Notes: a model not told the origin generated them from the letters alone. A DNA stretch of 64,000 bases from Paenibacillus sp. FSL W8-0426 (GCF_037969725.1 NZ_CP150203.1:3984001-4048000), one strand, 5' to 3'. Counted from the first letter of the stretch, positions 17,008-26,555 are shown. Program-made: numbers and translations.

Positions 17008-18540
17008 TCATTTCACTTTGTATTCGAAATTCGAGAAATCGGCCCAGCCTCCGGCCGCCTGGGTCGAGAACATGAACAAGCCGATCCGGCAGCCCATGAA
17101 ATGGTCGAGCTTATAGATCATCTTGTGTGGCGTGCCCAGCTGCACCCATTCGTTTTCGTCTTCGTAGTAGAAGGTGCATTCGTCCTGATTGTTCGCAAAC
17201 TGGCCATAGGCTCTGAGCGTAACCCGGGGGCTCGCCACGGGAACTCTCGCATGCTCCGCGGCCGGCTGAGCGTCGATCAGGCTGCCGAAAATCGAGGCAT
17301 CCTCCGCCTCCCGTGCCGCCATGACCAAATAAAACCGGCCGTGCTCTTTCGTGAGCCCGATGAATCCGTAAGTGCCGATCAAAAAGCATAACCCCGCATA
17401 ATCCCCGTCGCTCAGGCCGCTTCCATCGAGCGTAACCGTTGCTTCGCACGCAGGCCCCATTGCACGCTGCGTCAGCGTATTCACCGCGAACGTCAGATTG
17501 GGGCGGATCTGCCCGGTCCGAATCCGGTACGCGCCCGGTTTCTCGGTTACGGACCAAAGTGCGTCGTCGGGAGTATGGTTCCATTGCCACACGTCCTTCA
17601 GCCGCACCCGGCCATCGTCCTGTTTTTCGTAGCGAAAATCGTCGCTATCCACCAAGGGTTTGTACACATACCCCGGACGGGTGCTCGGTATGTCGATTTC
17701 CTTCGGCGCTTCCGAGGCAAAGACCGGGGTGCCGTCTTCAAAGTGCAGCGGCACCAGAACGGGAATGCGGCCGACCGCGCCATGGTCCTGAAACAGCATC
17801 GCATACCAATCGCCGTCCGGGGTATCCACGATGCCTCCCTGCGCGATGCCTGAATTGAAATACCCCATGTCGTCGTTGAATACGTCCCCGCCGGCAAACT
17901 CCCCGTTCAGGTCATCGGCTATGTAACACGCCTGCGTCCTGCGTCCTGCCGCCTTGGTCAAATGAATGAGAAACACGTAATACCGGCCGCCGATTTTGTA
18001 AAAATGCGCTCCTTCATAGCCCAGATGATAAGGCTGACGGTCTTCGACGATGATGCGGTCCAATCCGCCGGGCTTCGGTCCGGACAAGTCCGCGTTCAGC
18101 TCGGTCAGGCGGATCTTGGCATTGCCGTACACCAGATAAGCCTTGTCGTCTTCATCAAAGAACAATGAACAGTCATGATAAAAACCGTCGATATGGCGTT
18201 TGCTCCAGGGTCCCGTTACCGACGCCGCCGTGTATAAATACGTTTTGCCCGTGTCGTTCGCGACGAAAACGACGTAAAACGTGCCTTTGTGGTAACGGAG
18301 CGAGGCAGCCCACATCCCTTTCCCGTAAATGTGCCTGCCGTCCTCCAGCCGCTGGGCAGGCGTATCGTCAAGCCTGTCGTACACATGGGTGGCCACTTCC
18401 CAGTTGATCAAGTCATACGAACGAAGAATGACGCAGCCCGGCATCATGTGCATCGTCGTGCTGACCATATAATAGGTGTCCTCCACCCGGATCACGTCCA
18501 AGTCCGGATAGTCGGCCCATAGAATCGGATTTACATGCAT
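17008..18540 (-). CDS. GH43 beta-xylosidase / arabinofuranosidase-like hydrolase
   Basis: This 510-residue enzyme has a five-bladed propeller domain opening NPILWADYPDLDVIRVEDTYY, where the Asp in DYPD acts as base. The pKa-modulating Asp is in HDCSLFFDEDDKAYLVYG (about residue 135), and the acid Glu is in GYEGAHFYK (about 190). A C-terminal concanavalin-like beta-sandwich (about 330-510, DGSGLSDGDYAGLCFL) is typical of GH43 xylosidases. No signal peptide is present, so it acts in the cytoplasm. The start at 18540 opens directly with the domain; an upstream in-frame start (18573) is less likely. A GGGAG site lies 11 bases before it. The gene is divergent from the AraC regulator, which probably controls it. 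Confidence 0.85.
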   Translation of the reverse strand: MHVNPILWADYPDLDVIRVEDTYYMVSTTMHMMPGCVILRSYDLINWEVATHVYDRLDDTPAQRLEDGRHIYGKGMWAASLRYHKGTFYVVFVANDTGKTYLYTAASVTGPWSKRHIDGFYHDCSLFFDEDDKAYLVYGNAKIRLTELNADLSGPKPGGLDRIIVEDRQPYHLGYEGAHFYKIGGRYYVFLIHLTKAAGRRTQACYIADDLNGEFAGGDVFNDDMGYFNSGIAQGGIVDTPDGDWYAMLFQDHGAVGRIPVLVPLHFEDGTPVFASEAPKEIDIPSTRPGYVYKPLVDSDDFRYEKQDDGRVRLKDVWQWNHTPDDALWSVTEKPGAYRIRTGQIRPNLTFAVNTLTQRAMGPACEATVTLDGSGLSDGDYAGLCFLIGTYGFIGLTKEHGRFYLVMAAREAEDASIFGSLIDAQPAAEHARVPVASPRVTLRAYGQFANNQDECTFYYEDENEWVQLGTPHKMIYKLDHFMGCRIGLFMFSTQAAGGWADFSNFEYKVK

Positions 18541-18822
18541 ATTACACTTTGCTCCCTTCCTTCGATGCTTCAATGTGATTTCAGCCGAAAGATGACGGCG
18601 CTTTCACTTCCGGCATTGTTTTCTGTTATGATGGATGCATGTCCAGTTTATTGATCAATTCACATACCGAATCAAGGATCGGGATGAATAACGAATTTAG
18701 GACTCCTTTGTCTCACTTGCTTTAATCCAAGCATATCCATTAAATAGTATAGAGCAGAATGCGCTTCCAAAGAATGATCTATGCTTACAAAAAATTGATC
18801 TATCCTGCGATAGGAGGAAATG

Positions 18823-19620
18823 ATGACAACCATTTTCTATGCCGGCTATGATGCCGCCCATCCGTCCGATTTCGTCTACGACATTCCGAAAGGGCATGAT
18901 TTCTGGCTGCTGATCCATGCGCATACGCCGGCCGAGTTTTGGGTGAACGGCGAAATCAAGGCCTATCCTGCCCACTGCGCCGTGCTCTATCCGCCCCACC
19001 GGAAAATTTTGTACCGCGCCTGTTCGGAACGATACGTCAATGATTGGGTTCGCTTTGATTCCCGCGAGCCTTATGTACTGGAAACGACGCTGCCGCTAGG
19101 CGTGCCGATTCCGCTGAAAGATCCGGCATACTGCCATCAGCTGTTCCAGCTTCTGGTGACCGAGCATTTCCTCGAAAGCGATTATCACGAGCTGTCGATC
19201 GATTACCTGTTCCGGATCTTGTTCAACAAACTGCTCGAAGCCTCGCAGTCCAACGAATCTACGCCGCATTACCAGAACCTGCTGGACTTGCGAAAGGCGA
19301 TTCATAACCAACCCGGCCGAGATTGGTCGGTAGCCGAAATGGCCAGACAGGTCCATCTTAGCCCAGGCTACCTGCAATCGTTATACAGGGCCACATTCGG
19401 CCTTTCCTGCATGGACGACGTCATTCAATCCCGAATTCGATTGGCGAAGGAACGGCTCGTTCACGGTCATTCCCGCATATCGGACATCAGCGAGCTCTGC
19501 GGTTACCGGAACGTCGAGCATTTCTCCAGGCAATTCAGGAAACTGGCGGGCTGCACGCCTCGCGCCTACCGCCGTTCCGCTCATGCCGGTTTGGCCGAGA
19601 CGACAAGCAAATCATTATAA
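18823..19620 (+). CDS. AraC-family transcriptional regulator
   Basis: This 265-residue regulator has an N-terminal cupin-like sugar-sensing domain (about 1-150, with PAHCAVLYPPHRKILYRA) and a C-terminal AraC double helix-turn-helix (about 165-260: WSVAEMARQVHLSPGYLQSLYRATFG; ISDISELCGYRNVEHFSRQFRKLAGCTPRAYRR). AGGAGG lies just upstream, and the second ATG (18823) has better spacing than the one at 18820. It is divergent from the GH43-SGNH pair with a 280-base shared control region, so activation of those genes by a pentose or xylo-oligosaccharide is the likely role. The ligand is unknown. Confidence 0.88.
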   Translation: MTTIFYAGYDAAHPSDFVYDIPKGHDFWLLIHAHTPAEFWVNGEIKAYPAHCAVLYPPHRKILYRACSERYVNDWVRFDSREPYVLETTLPLGVPIPLKDPAYCHQLFQLLVTEHFLESDYHELSIDYLFRILFNKLLEASQSNESTPHYQNLLDLRKAIHNQPGRDWSVAEMARQVHLSPGYLQSLYRATFGLSCMDDVIQSRIRLAKERLVHGHSRISDISELCGYRNVEHFSRQFRKLAGCTPRAYRRSAHAGLAETTSKSL

Positions 19621-19625
19621 ATGCA

Positions 19626-19649
19626 AAAAAGTCGCTATAGTAGCGACTT
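19626..19649 (-). terminator. terminator of the WGxxGxxG gene
   Basis: A perfect 9-bp stem (AAGTCGCTA/TAGCGACTT) has a three-base loop and six T on the minus strand. It may also slow plus-strand transcription from the AraC gene, but the T run there is weak. Confidence 0.75.
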
Positions 19650-19710
19650 AAATGACTTGAATATGGTAGTATCGTGTATCATCTTTGGCATTTAAAATAC
19701 CACTTGCGGT

Positions 19711-19998
19711 TTATCGATTGGAACGATCCGGATCCGATACTCTTTTTCGCATGCCGGCTAATCCAAACAATCCTAACAAGCCGAGCCAGCCCCAATCGAT
19801 ACCTCTGTTGTTGTCGGTGGTTGTAGCTGAGTTCGCTCTGACGTTGTTCGTATTATACCTTGCATCATGGGTATACACGGTATTTTGGTCATTCACAGCA
19901 GCCGTCGAAACTTGTGTTGCTTCTTGAGCAGATACCGGAATTGCCAAAGCGAAAACGAAAAGAAATGTTGCAATAACAGCCGATATTTTTTTCTTCAA
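19711..19998 (-). CDS. secreted WGxxGxxG-family small protein
   Basis: This 95-residue protein has a signal peptide (about 1-24, ending VSA before QEATQ), a polar Asn/Thr-rich middle, and the C-terminal motif DWGWLGLLGLFGLAGMRKR. This WGxxGxxG hydrophobic segment followed by basic residues resembles a cell-surface sorting signal. The function of the family is unknown. Initiation uses TTG (19998), which is supported by GGAGGG seven to eight bases upstream and the immediate basic start KKK. The gene stands alone with its own terminator. Confidence 0.85.
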   Translation of the reverse strand: MKKKISAVIATFLFVFALAIPVSAQEATQVSTAAVNDQNTVYTHDARYNTNNVRANSATTTDNNRGIDWGWLGLLGLFGLAGMRKRVSDPDRSNR

Positions 19999-20132
19999 GA
20001 TTAGCCCTCCTTATTGGTTATGGCTTTAGCATCTCCAACATGTCGGTTCATATTCTACATCATTTTTCCACCGTTTTTATCAAACGGGGTTGCATGCATA
20101 AGGTGCATGATACAGCGGCATTTTTCAACGGT

Positions 20133-20987
20133 TTACGCGTTCAAATCATGCAAGCCGGGACTGTGCTCATTAGGAAGCTCCGGCATTTGTGGAAGCGGAA
20201 ACCCCTGCGGAGGATCGGTCACACGAAGCTGTCCGCCATTTCGGCTTGGGGTTTGTCCATCGAATATTTCCGCAATGCGGGTCTGATCCAAGCGGAAGTT
20301 GAACTGGGCATTGTGAAAGCCGAGATCTACATACTTCCGGCATTCCGGATATTTGTTAATATCGTAATTGGGTATGGGGAACAGCTTGCCCCACTGAACG
20401 CCTAACGTCTCCAGCGCTTTTGCGAATGCATTCTGGTGCGCATTATCGCGAACGATGAGAAAAGCCAACGTTTCCCGGAACGCTTTATTGGTGCTCATTT
20501 CATAAATTCGCGATTTCTGAAGAACCCCCGTGGATTCCAACACCACGTTATCCAGCAGGTTGCTTACGAGGTTACCGTGATCATATACATAGTTCCCCAG
20601 CCAAGGATTGCCTGCAGCATCCACAGGCAGCGAGCTTTGGGCCCCCATAATGTAATGATGAGGATTGGCATGTTTAATCGCTTCGTCCAGCGGAGCGCCG
20701 TCAACGCCTGCATTGCCTGCACCCTCGGCACCTGCCCCGGTCAACAATTGATTGATCGTTTGTTGAACCAGTTCGACATGGCTTAGTTCCTCGAGAAAGA
20801 TGCCGCGGATCAAATCCCGGAACTGCGTTGCTTTGCCCCGGAAATTGCTGCTTTGGAAGAAAAATTGCATCATGGTACGCATTTCCCCGAATTGCCCGCC
20901 AAGCGTTTCTTGCAGCACTTTCGCCGCTGCCGGATCAGGCTTGTCCGGGACAATCATGTTAATGAGATCTTCACGATAAAAAAACAT
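20133..20987 (-). CDS. manganese catalase
   Basis: This 284-residue di-manganese catalase destroys hydrogen peroxide. The four-helix-bundle ligands are visible: Glu35 (GGQFGEMRTMMQFFFQ), Glu67 and His70 (EELSHVE), Glu in VLESTG (about 150) and His in DNAHQNAF (about 183). The C-terminal tail (about 240-284) is proline-rich. The length is close to that of YdbD- and CotJC-type catalases, which occur in spore coats or the cytoplasm. A good ribosome site (GGAGG) precedes ATG 20987. It is divergent from the DUF3231 gene. A hairpin, AACCAA-TGT-TTGGTT (21061-21075), lies in the shared promoter region. Confidence 0.93.
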   Translation of the reverse strand: MFFYREDLINMIVPDKPDPAAAKVLQETLGGQFGEMRTMMQFFFQSSNFRGKATQFRDLIRGIFLEELSHVELVQQTINQLLTGAGAEGAGNAGVDGAPLDEAIKHANPHHYIMGAQSSLPVDAAGNPWLGNYVYDHGNLVSNLLDNVVLESTGVLQKSRIYEMSTNKAFRETLAFLIVRDNAHQNAFAKALETLGVQWGKLFPIPNYDINKYPECRKYVDLGFHNAQFNFRLDQTRIAEIFDGQTPSRNGGQLRVTDPPQGFPLPQMPELPNEHSPGLHDLNA

Positions 20988-21140
20988 GCTTTTCCTCCAT
21001 TCAAGTGAATTACCGCTTTAGCTTCCGGCTGCATTTGTGATTTTATGTGAAATGGAGCCTAACCAATGTTTGGTTGTACATGCATAGATCTCTTGATCAT
21101 GGAAAGCATAAACCCGTAAAAATCGAGGAGGGATTATAAG

Positions 21141-21659
21141 ATGGGTATTTTGAGCGGCAATCCGAAAAATGAACCGATGCATTACGGGGAGATTTTCAGC
21201 ATATGGCAATGTTCCGTGGCAGCCAAGGGAGCGGTATCCTGTTATCAGGCCTATCTGAATCATGCCGGTGATCAGGATTTGAAAAAGATTTTGGATACTT
21301 TATTGGATCAAGCAAAACTGGAGATCAAAGAATGTGACACCTTGCTGACCGAAAACGGAATTACTCCTGCTCCCGTTTTGCCGGAAAGGCCCCCTGTGAA
21401 ATGGGAAGATATTCCGGTTGGAGCGAGATTCACGGATCCTGAAATAGCGGCAAAGATTGCAGCCGATAACGCATTAGGGTTGGTTGCAGCCAGCCAAGGC
21501 ATGGGTCAATCCATCCGAGAGGACATCGGGGCATTGTTCGCCAAATATCATGTCACTAAAACGGCATTGGGCGTAAAGATTCTGCAAATGAATAAAGAAA
21601 AAGGGTGGCTTGTGCCACCACCTCTTCAAGTTAAACGACCTGATTCTGATGAAAAATAG
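21141..21659 (+). CDS. DUF3231-family protein
   Basis: This 172-residue soluble protein is mostly helical, with the DUF3231 features GEIFSIWQCSVAAKGAVSCYQAYLNHAGDQDLKKIL near the N-terminus and ADNALGLVAASQGMGQSIREDIGALFAKYH in the second half. The family is found in spore-formers, folds as ferritin-like four-helix units and has no established function. The start has GGAGGG nine bases upstream. The neighbouring Mn catalase, another helical-bundle protein, may share stress or sporulation control; that is inference. Confidence 0.85.
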   Translation: MGILSGNPKNEPMHYGEIFSIWQCSVAAKGAVSCYQAYLNHAGDQDLKKILDTLLDQAKLEIKECDTLLTENGITPAPVLPERPPVKWEDIPVGARFTDPEIAAKIAADNALGLVAASQGMGQSIREDIGALFAKYHVTKTALGVKILQMNKEKGWLVPPPLQVKRPDSDEK

Positions 21660-21782
21660 GTTTCAATTCATGCTTCTCCAGCAGGATTTCGGTGGAACCG
21701 ATGATATTCCGAAAGGCATTGTTTAAATGTCAGGAATAGGGGCCATACTTGTATGGACCCTCCCCCACAAGCATGGGCGATG

Positions 21783-21820
21783 AAGGCTCTACCGGCATGA
21801 AGCCAGTAGAGCCTTTTAGT
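21783..21820 (+). terminator. terminator after the DUF3231 gene
   Basis: The stem AGGCTCTAC-CGGC / GCC-GTAGAGCCT has a short loop and is followed by TTTTAGTTT. It lies about 125 bases after the stop; no credible small gene lies between. Confidence 0.65.
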
Positions 21821-21868
21821 TTGGTCACGACATCCAGGTCGGATTCCCTGCATATTGAAATCAACTCT

Positions 21869-22831
21869 TCAATAAAGCTGCGGCAGCTTGTCTAGCGTGA
21901 TCGCATAGTCGCAGTGATACGCGCTGCGCAGCTCTTCATTGGTCGTGAACTTTTCCGTTCTGGCAAAATCCTGAGACCAAGTCATAAACCACAGCCACGG
22001 AATACGCGAGGCGGATAAGTCTCTGATACTCGGAATCGGACCGATCTCTCCGATCGCGGCAAGTTTTGGGGTTGGTGTAATGCCAACCAGTTCCTCGTAT
22101 TCCTTGCGCAAATCGGTATGTTGGTGAGCCGGGGGATACATATCTCTCGAAATGATGTCAACCACGTCATCTCCAACATAACCTTCGGCCAACGGTGAGT
22201 TCCACACCCAAATCAAATTCGTCAGCGCATGATGATTCGTATACCTTTCATACATGATCCGGTATAACTGTTTCGCAATGGTTGGACCTTGGCTCCCCCA
22301 CCAGAACCAGGTTCCTTCCGATTCATGAAAGGGTCTCCACAAGATCGGAATGCGTTTGTCGCAAAATTCCCGCAGAATTTCGGCCATGTGGTCCATATCG
22401 GACAGCAAGGCTTTGTATTCCGGCGTCCCTTCCACGATCGCTTTCTTCACGTTAAAGTCCGTATGTTCCGTATAGAAGCTTTTATCCCGCCCGCGAAGTG
22501 GAGAAAACCAATGCCATGTGAACGTAAGCAAGCCTTTGTTATTCTGCACCCATTCCCAAGCTTTTTGCAGCGTATCCTGATTTTCGGAAACTTCCAGCAA
22601 ACAGTCTTCGCCACTGTCTTCATAATTGATGTTCGGAGAATAACCCAGAAGTTCGAATCCGCATAGCGCTGGCAGCTTTCCCGTTACTTGATGGATATAG
22701 TCCAATTCCTCTTGCGCCATCGTTTGTGTGTGCTGTCCAGTAATGATGCCTTTCCCCTGAATCTCGCTGAAATAGTTCAGTACGGACCGTACTTCATCCG
22801 AAGCTTTAGGATTGCAAGGTATCGATTTCAT
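21869..22831 (-). CDS. GH26 beta-mannanase/mannosidase-type hydrolase, cytoplasmic
   Basis: This 320-residue GH26 enzyme has no signal peptide. The acid/base is Glu170 in RPFHESEGTWFWWG and the nucleophile is Glu262 in AAIGEIGPIP, both diagnostic for GH26. The clan motif TWHW (about 105-108) is also present. It is the last gene of the importer operon, 36 bases after the binding lipoprotein, so it should act on imported manno-oligosaccharides, possibly as a mannobiohydrolase. It is a clear relative of the secreted GH26 at 29027, which carries an extra N-terminal domain. Confidence 0.88.
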   Translation of the reverse strand: MKSIPCNPKASDEVRSVLNYFSEIQGKGIITGQHTQTMAQEELDYIHQVTGKLPALCGFELLGYSPNINYEDSGEDCLLEVSENQDTLQKAWEWVQNNKGLLTFTWHWFSPLRGRDKSFYTEHTDFNVKKAIVEGTPEYKALLSDMDHMAEILREFCDKRIPILWRPFHESEGTWFWWGSQGPTIAKQLYRIMYERYTNHHALTNLIWVWNSPLAEGYVGDDVVDIISRDMYPPAHQHTDLRKEYEELVGITPTPKLAAIGEIGPIPSIRDLSASRIPWLWFMTWSQDFARTEKFTTNEELRSAYHCDYAITLDKLPQLY

Positions 22832-22867
22832 ATTGTCCTGCCTTTCTGTCGATCATATATCGAGTGC

Positions 22868-24550
22868 TTATTGACCACTCCACAGCTTAACGCGGTCTTT
22901 GACGTATTGGCCAAAAGCCTCTTCCATTTCTTCTACACCTGCTTTGTCCAGCTCCGCCATGTACTCGTCCCAGACTTTATCGAAGTTTTCCGGTTTGGCC
23001 ATAACGGCTTCCGGAATTCGTTTCCATGTGATATCCTTCATTTTGGCCATAAGAATGGTCGCCTTGCTATCGCTTGGCAGAGCAATATTGTACACTGCGC
23101 CGGCTTTTCTTTCAGGAAACTCTTCTTCTTTCGGGAAAAGATCTCTCCAGTGCTCGACGTTGTACGCAGCCAAGGCTTCTTTTTCGGGTGCGCTGTACGT
23201 AGCAGTCAGGAGATCACTGTTGGTTTTCGTAAAGTAATTTCCAGTAGAATCCTTGATTCCGTCGCCATAATGAACCGAAAGGTTCCAATACAGGCCGAGG
23301 CCCGATTCCTTCATGTAAGCACTGCCTTCTTGATCCATCTTTTCTTGCACGTCTTGCGGTACGACTCTTTTTCCATCCTGAACGATGTAATCTTGTCCTT
23401 CGATCCCCCAGTTCATAAGGATCTGTCCCTCTTCCGAAGCAAGATAGTCGAGAAATTTTATGGCGGCTACGGGATCCTTGCATTCGCTGGAAATCGCTAT
23501 GCCGTATCCTCCGTCAAAACCGGCTGACCAAAAGTTGGTATCCTTATACTCCTTGGACAACGTTACCGGATAATGGCCGTAGGTTTGATCGAATTTACCG
23601 GCAGCCTTCAGAGCCTGCTGCGCATCGCCATAGTCCCATGCGGGGTCGATCAGTCCAAGCACCCGCCCGGACGAAACTTTGGATTTGAACTGGTCCGTCT
23701 TTTGAACAAAGCTTTCTTTATCCAGCAAACCTATATCGTTCATGTGGTTCAGCCAACGGAAATATTCCCGTTCCTCCGGACGGCGGAAATGGTAGGTGAC
23801 ATCGAATGTTTCCTGATCCACATAGTACTCGCCGTCATCTGGCGCGCCTGTCGTGAAGAATCCCATGTTCGTTACTTGATACATATGCCAATCGTCCGCG
23901 TTAATGGTCAATCCGATATTTTTATTGCCGTTTTCATCGGTTGGATGTTTGGCCAAATAGTCCGTAATCACCTTTTCGTAGTCCTTCACCGTACGAATTT
24001 CGGGATAGCCTGCTTCTTTGACGACGCGATGCTGAAGCTGGAAGCCGCCGTCGGCTTTGAATTTTCGCTCATCGACCGCAGACCAGGTCGGAATGGCATA
24101 AATGGCCTGATCTTCCAAACTGTATTTGGCGCGAACAAGCTTGTCGCCCAGCATTTTTTTAATATTAGGAGCATGCTCCTCAATCAGGTCCGTCAGGTCG
24201 AGGACTGCACCGACATCCACCAGCTTGCCGAGGTCCGCTTTGGCGGCAATGAGATCAGGAACTTCACCGGTGGCAGCCATGATGGATACCTTTTGCACAG
24301 GGTCACCTACCGCGAATTCGGCATCCAGCACGACGCCGGTTTTCTCCGTGATGACCTTGCCTATACGGTCCTGCATATTATTCCAGTTCGGACTTCCGTC
24401 CTCGGAAAAATAAGTAAGGGTAATTGGACCCGTGCCGTTTCCGCCCTTGGCGGATTCCCCATCCCCACTTCCTGAACAGGCCGCGAGCTGACTAAGCAAA
24501 AGACCAGCCGCCAGCAGTGAAACCGCTGTTTTTCGGGTACGCTTTTTCAT
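22868..24550 (-). CDS. ABC sugar transporter substrate-binding lipoprotein (mannan locus)
   Basis: This 560-residue family 1 binding protein has a lipobox QLAAC with lipidated Cys25 after the basic start MKKRTRK. Mature-domain landmarks are LTYFSEDGSPNWNNMQDR and GIAISSECKDPVAAIKFLDYLASEEGQILMNWG. The start at 24550 has GGGGAG about eleven bases upstream; longer in-frame readings to 24658 would destroy the signal peptide. It lies between the permease genes and the cytoplasmic GH26. The predicted ligand is a (galacto)manno-oligosaccharide. No ATPase gene accompanies it. Confidence 0.88.
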   Translation of the reverse strand: MKKRTRKTAVSLLAAGLLLSQLAACSGSGDGESAKGGNGTGPITLTYFSEDGSPNWNNMQDRIGKVITEKTGVVLDAEFAVGDPVQKVSIMAATGEVPDLIAAKADLGKLVDVGAVLDLTDLIEEHAPNIKKMLGDKLVRAKYSLEDQAIYAIPTWSAVDERKFKADGGFQLQHRVVKEAGYPEIRTVKDYEKVITDYLAKHPTDENGNKNIGLTINADDWHMYQVTNMGFFTTGAPDDGEYYVDQETFDVTYHFRRPEEREYFRWLNHMNDIGLLDKESFVQKTDQFKSKVSSGRVLGLIDPAWDYGDAQQALKAAGKFDQTYGHYPVTLSKEYKDTNFWSAGFDGGYGIAISSECKDPVAAIKFLDYLASEEGQILMNWGIEGQDYIVQDGKRVVPQDVQEKMDQEGSAYMKESGLGLYWNLSVHYGDGIKDSTGNYFTKTNSDLLTATYSAPEKEALAAYNVEHWRDLFPKEEEFPERKAGAVYNIALPSDSKATILMAKMKDITWKRIPEAVMAKPENFDKVWDEYMAELDKAGVEEMEEAFGQYVKDRVKLWSGQ

Positions 24551-24641
24551 AAAAACAAACACTCCCCATTTTAAATTAAACGAAGTTATACAGGTCAACA
24601 GGATACCGCGATGATCCAAGGGCATGTTCCTGCTCGCCCGA

Positions 24642-25580
24642 TCAGCTCTTGACGGCACCCAGCGTCATGCCTTTCACGAAGTACTTCTGCAAGAAAGGAT
24701 AAACGATGAGAATCGGAACCGTAGCTATGATGGTAATCGCCATTTTGACGGAGTCCGGAGATACTTGGGTTACCAGTTGAGACATGTTCTCCCCGCGGAC
24801 GTCGTTAGCGTTGGTCGTCGTGCTCTGAAGCACTTTCATCAGCTCATACTGCAGCGTCGTCAGAGAGTCATTGGAACCATTATAAAGGTACGTATCGAAC
24901 CATGAATTCCATTGTCCCACAGCGAGGAACAACGCCACCGTTGCGAGAGCAGGCTTGGTAAGCGGGAGAATGACACGCCAGTAAATGGTGAAATCGTTCG
25001 CCCCGTCAAGCTTGGCTGATTCTTGCAGAGCATAAGGAATGCCGTCGATGAACGAACGGATGATAAAGATGTTGAAGGCGCTTACGAGTCCAGGCAAAAT
25101 ATAAACAGCGAACGTATTGATCAGATCCAGGTTTTTGATCAGAATAAAGCCCGGAATCAAGCCGCCGGATACATACATTGTGATCGCCAGAAATACGGAT
25201 ACAAAACGCCGTCCCTGAAATTCCTTGCGCGCCAGTGTATAAGCAACCATCGATCCGCTGACAAGACCTGCCAGCGTACCTATGACCGTTCGAAGCACCG
25301 AGATTTTAAATCCGGTGATCAACCCGTCGTAACTAAAGATGAGCTTATAATTTTCCAGAGTGAATTGTCTAGGGAAAATCGATATCCCACCCCGAACGGT
25401 ATCTACGGAATCGTTAAAGGAAATAGCGAGCACGTTGAGAAACGGATATAGCGTGGCGATTGTAACGATTCCAATAAACACGTAGACAAAGGTATCAAAA
25501 ATCCAGTCTTGGGGGGATTTGGCGGCAATCTTCGGTCGTTTGGGTTTGATGGAAGATGCTGTCGGCCCGGATGCGTCCAT
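24642..25580 (-). CDS. ABC sugar transporter permease (LplC type, mannan locus)
   Basis: This 312-residue permease has six membrane helices, the first at about 30-55. The ATPase-contact loop is ALQESAKLDGANDFTIYWRVILPLTKP (about 205-230). The C-terminal PFLQKYFVKGMTLGAVKS is the subfamily ending. The ribosome site GGAGGAGG lies close to ATG 25580. It follows the first permease by 15 bases and precedes the lipoprotein gene; the three form one importer without its own ATPase. Confidence 0.9.
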   Translation of the reverse strand: MDASGPTASSIKPKRPKIAAKSPQDWIFDTFVYVFIGIVTIATLYPFLNVLAISFNDSVDTVRGGISIFPRQFTLENYKLIFSYDGLITGFKISVLRTVIGTLAGLVSGSMVAYTLARKEFQGRRFVSVFLAITMYVSGGLIPGFILIKNLDLINTFAVYILPGLVSAFNIFIIRSFIDGIPYALQESAKLDGANDFTIYWRVILPLTKPALATVALFLAVGQWNSWFDTYLYNGSNDSLTTLQYELMKVLQSTTTNANDVRGENMSQLVTQVSPDSVKMAITIIATVPILIVYPFLQKYFVKGMTLGAVKS

Positions 25581-25595
25581 GTCTGTTCCTCCTCC

Positions 25596-26555
25596 TTACA
25601 TAATGCTTTCGTTAGCGAATTTTTTGAAGATCCCATTCACGACGAACAGCAAAATCACGCTGATGACCGAATTGAAAATACTGATTGCGGTACCGAAAGA
25701 ATATCTCCCCATGGATAAACCGTAATTCAAAGCATACAAATCCAATACTTCGGAATAGTCGCTGACCATATGGTTGCCGAGCAGGAACTGCTTTTCAAAT
25801 CCGATACTCACAAGATGGCCGATCGACATAATAAAAAGCACGATGATCGTTGGCCTGATGCCCGGGAGCGTGATATGCCATATTTGTCTCAGACGGCTGG
25901 CACCGTCGACTTTCGCCGCCTCATACAGCTCAGGCCCGATTCCGGAAATGGCCGCCAAATAGATAATGGCATTCCAGCCTGTCTCCTTCCAAACGTCGGC
26001 TCCGGTCACGATTCCCCAAAACAGCTCTCCCTTCGCCATAAACTGAATCGGCTGGTCAATCAAATGCAGTCCAAGGAGCAAATCGTTGACCGCGCCACCG
26101 TCGGTCGACAGCATTTTGATGACGATGCCTGCGGCGACGACCCAAGACACGAAGTGAGGCAGGTAAGATACGGTCTGCACAAAACGTTTCATCACCTGAG
26201 CACGTACCTCGTTTAGAAGCACTGCGAACAATACGGGAAACACGAAACCGGCCACAAGCCCCATCAAGCTCATGGCAAGCGTGTTCCTTAACACCAGGTA
26301 GAAGTGCTCGTCTTGGAACAACGCTTGGAAATGTTCAAATCCGACCCATTTCTGATCGAAAAATCCTTTGCCGGGTCTGTAGTTTTGAAATGCCATCGTC
26401 CAGCCCCACAGGGGCAAGTACTGAAATATGAACACCCAAATTACAAACGGAAATGACATCAAATAGAGATACTTCTGGTTCTTAAACACTTTCCACTTTT
26501 GCGAATGCTTGTGTTTCCGTGTGCGGATGCTTTTCTTTTCTGTTATCGCTTTCAT
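25596..26555 (-). CDS. ABC sugar transporter permease (LplB type, mannan locus)
   Basis: This is the first gene of the importer operon (319 residues, six membrane helices). It starts with a very basic cytoplasmic tail (RTRKHKHSQKWKVFKNQKY) before the helix YLMSFPFVIWVFIFQYLPLWG. The ATPase-contact loop is ELYEAAKVDGASRLRQIWHITLPG (about 205-228). A GGGGGG ribosome site precedes ATG 26555. It is separated from the alpha-galactosidase by a terminator, so it needs its own promoter in 26556-26690, a stretch that shares the octamer GATATGTC with the region upstream of the secreted mannanase. Confidence 0.9.
   Translation of the reverse strand: MKAITEKKSIRTRKHKHSQKWKVFKNQKYLYLMSFPFVIWVFIFQYLPLWGWTMAFQNYRPGKGFFDQKWVGFEHFQALFQDEHFYLVLRNTLAMSLMGLVAGFVFPVLFAVLLNEVRAQVMKRFVQTVSYLPHFVSWVVAAGIVIKMLSTDGGAVNDLLLGLHLIDQPIQFMAKGELFWGIVTGADVWKETGWNAIIYLAAISGIGPELYEAAKVDGASRLRQIWHITLPGIRPTIIVLFIMSIGHLVSIGFEKQFLLGNHMVSDYSEVLDLYALNYGLSMGRYSFGTAISIFNSVISVILLFVVNGIFKKFANESIM

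Noticed and set aside
21737..21793. 18-codon frame after the DUF3231 gene
   Set aside because: No ribosome site and no hydrophobic or conserved pattern; most likely untranslated.
23573..24475. Plus-strand frame of 300 residues opposite the mannan binding protein
   Set aside because: Antisense shadow with no family resemblance.
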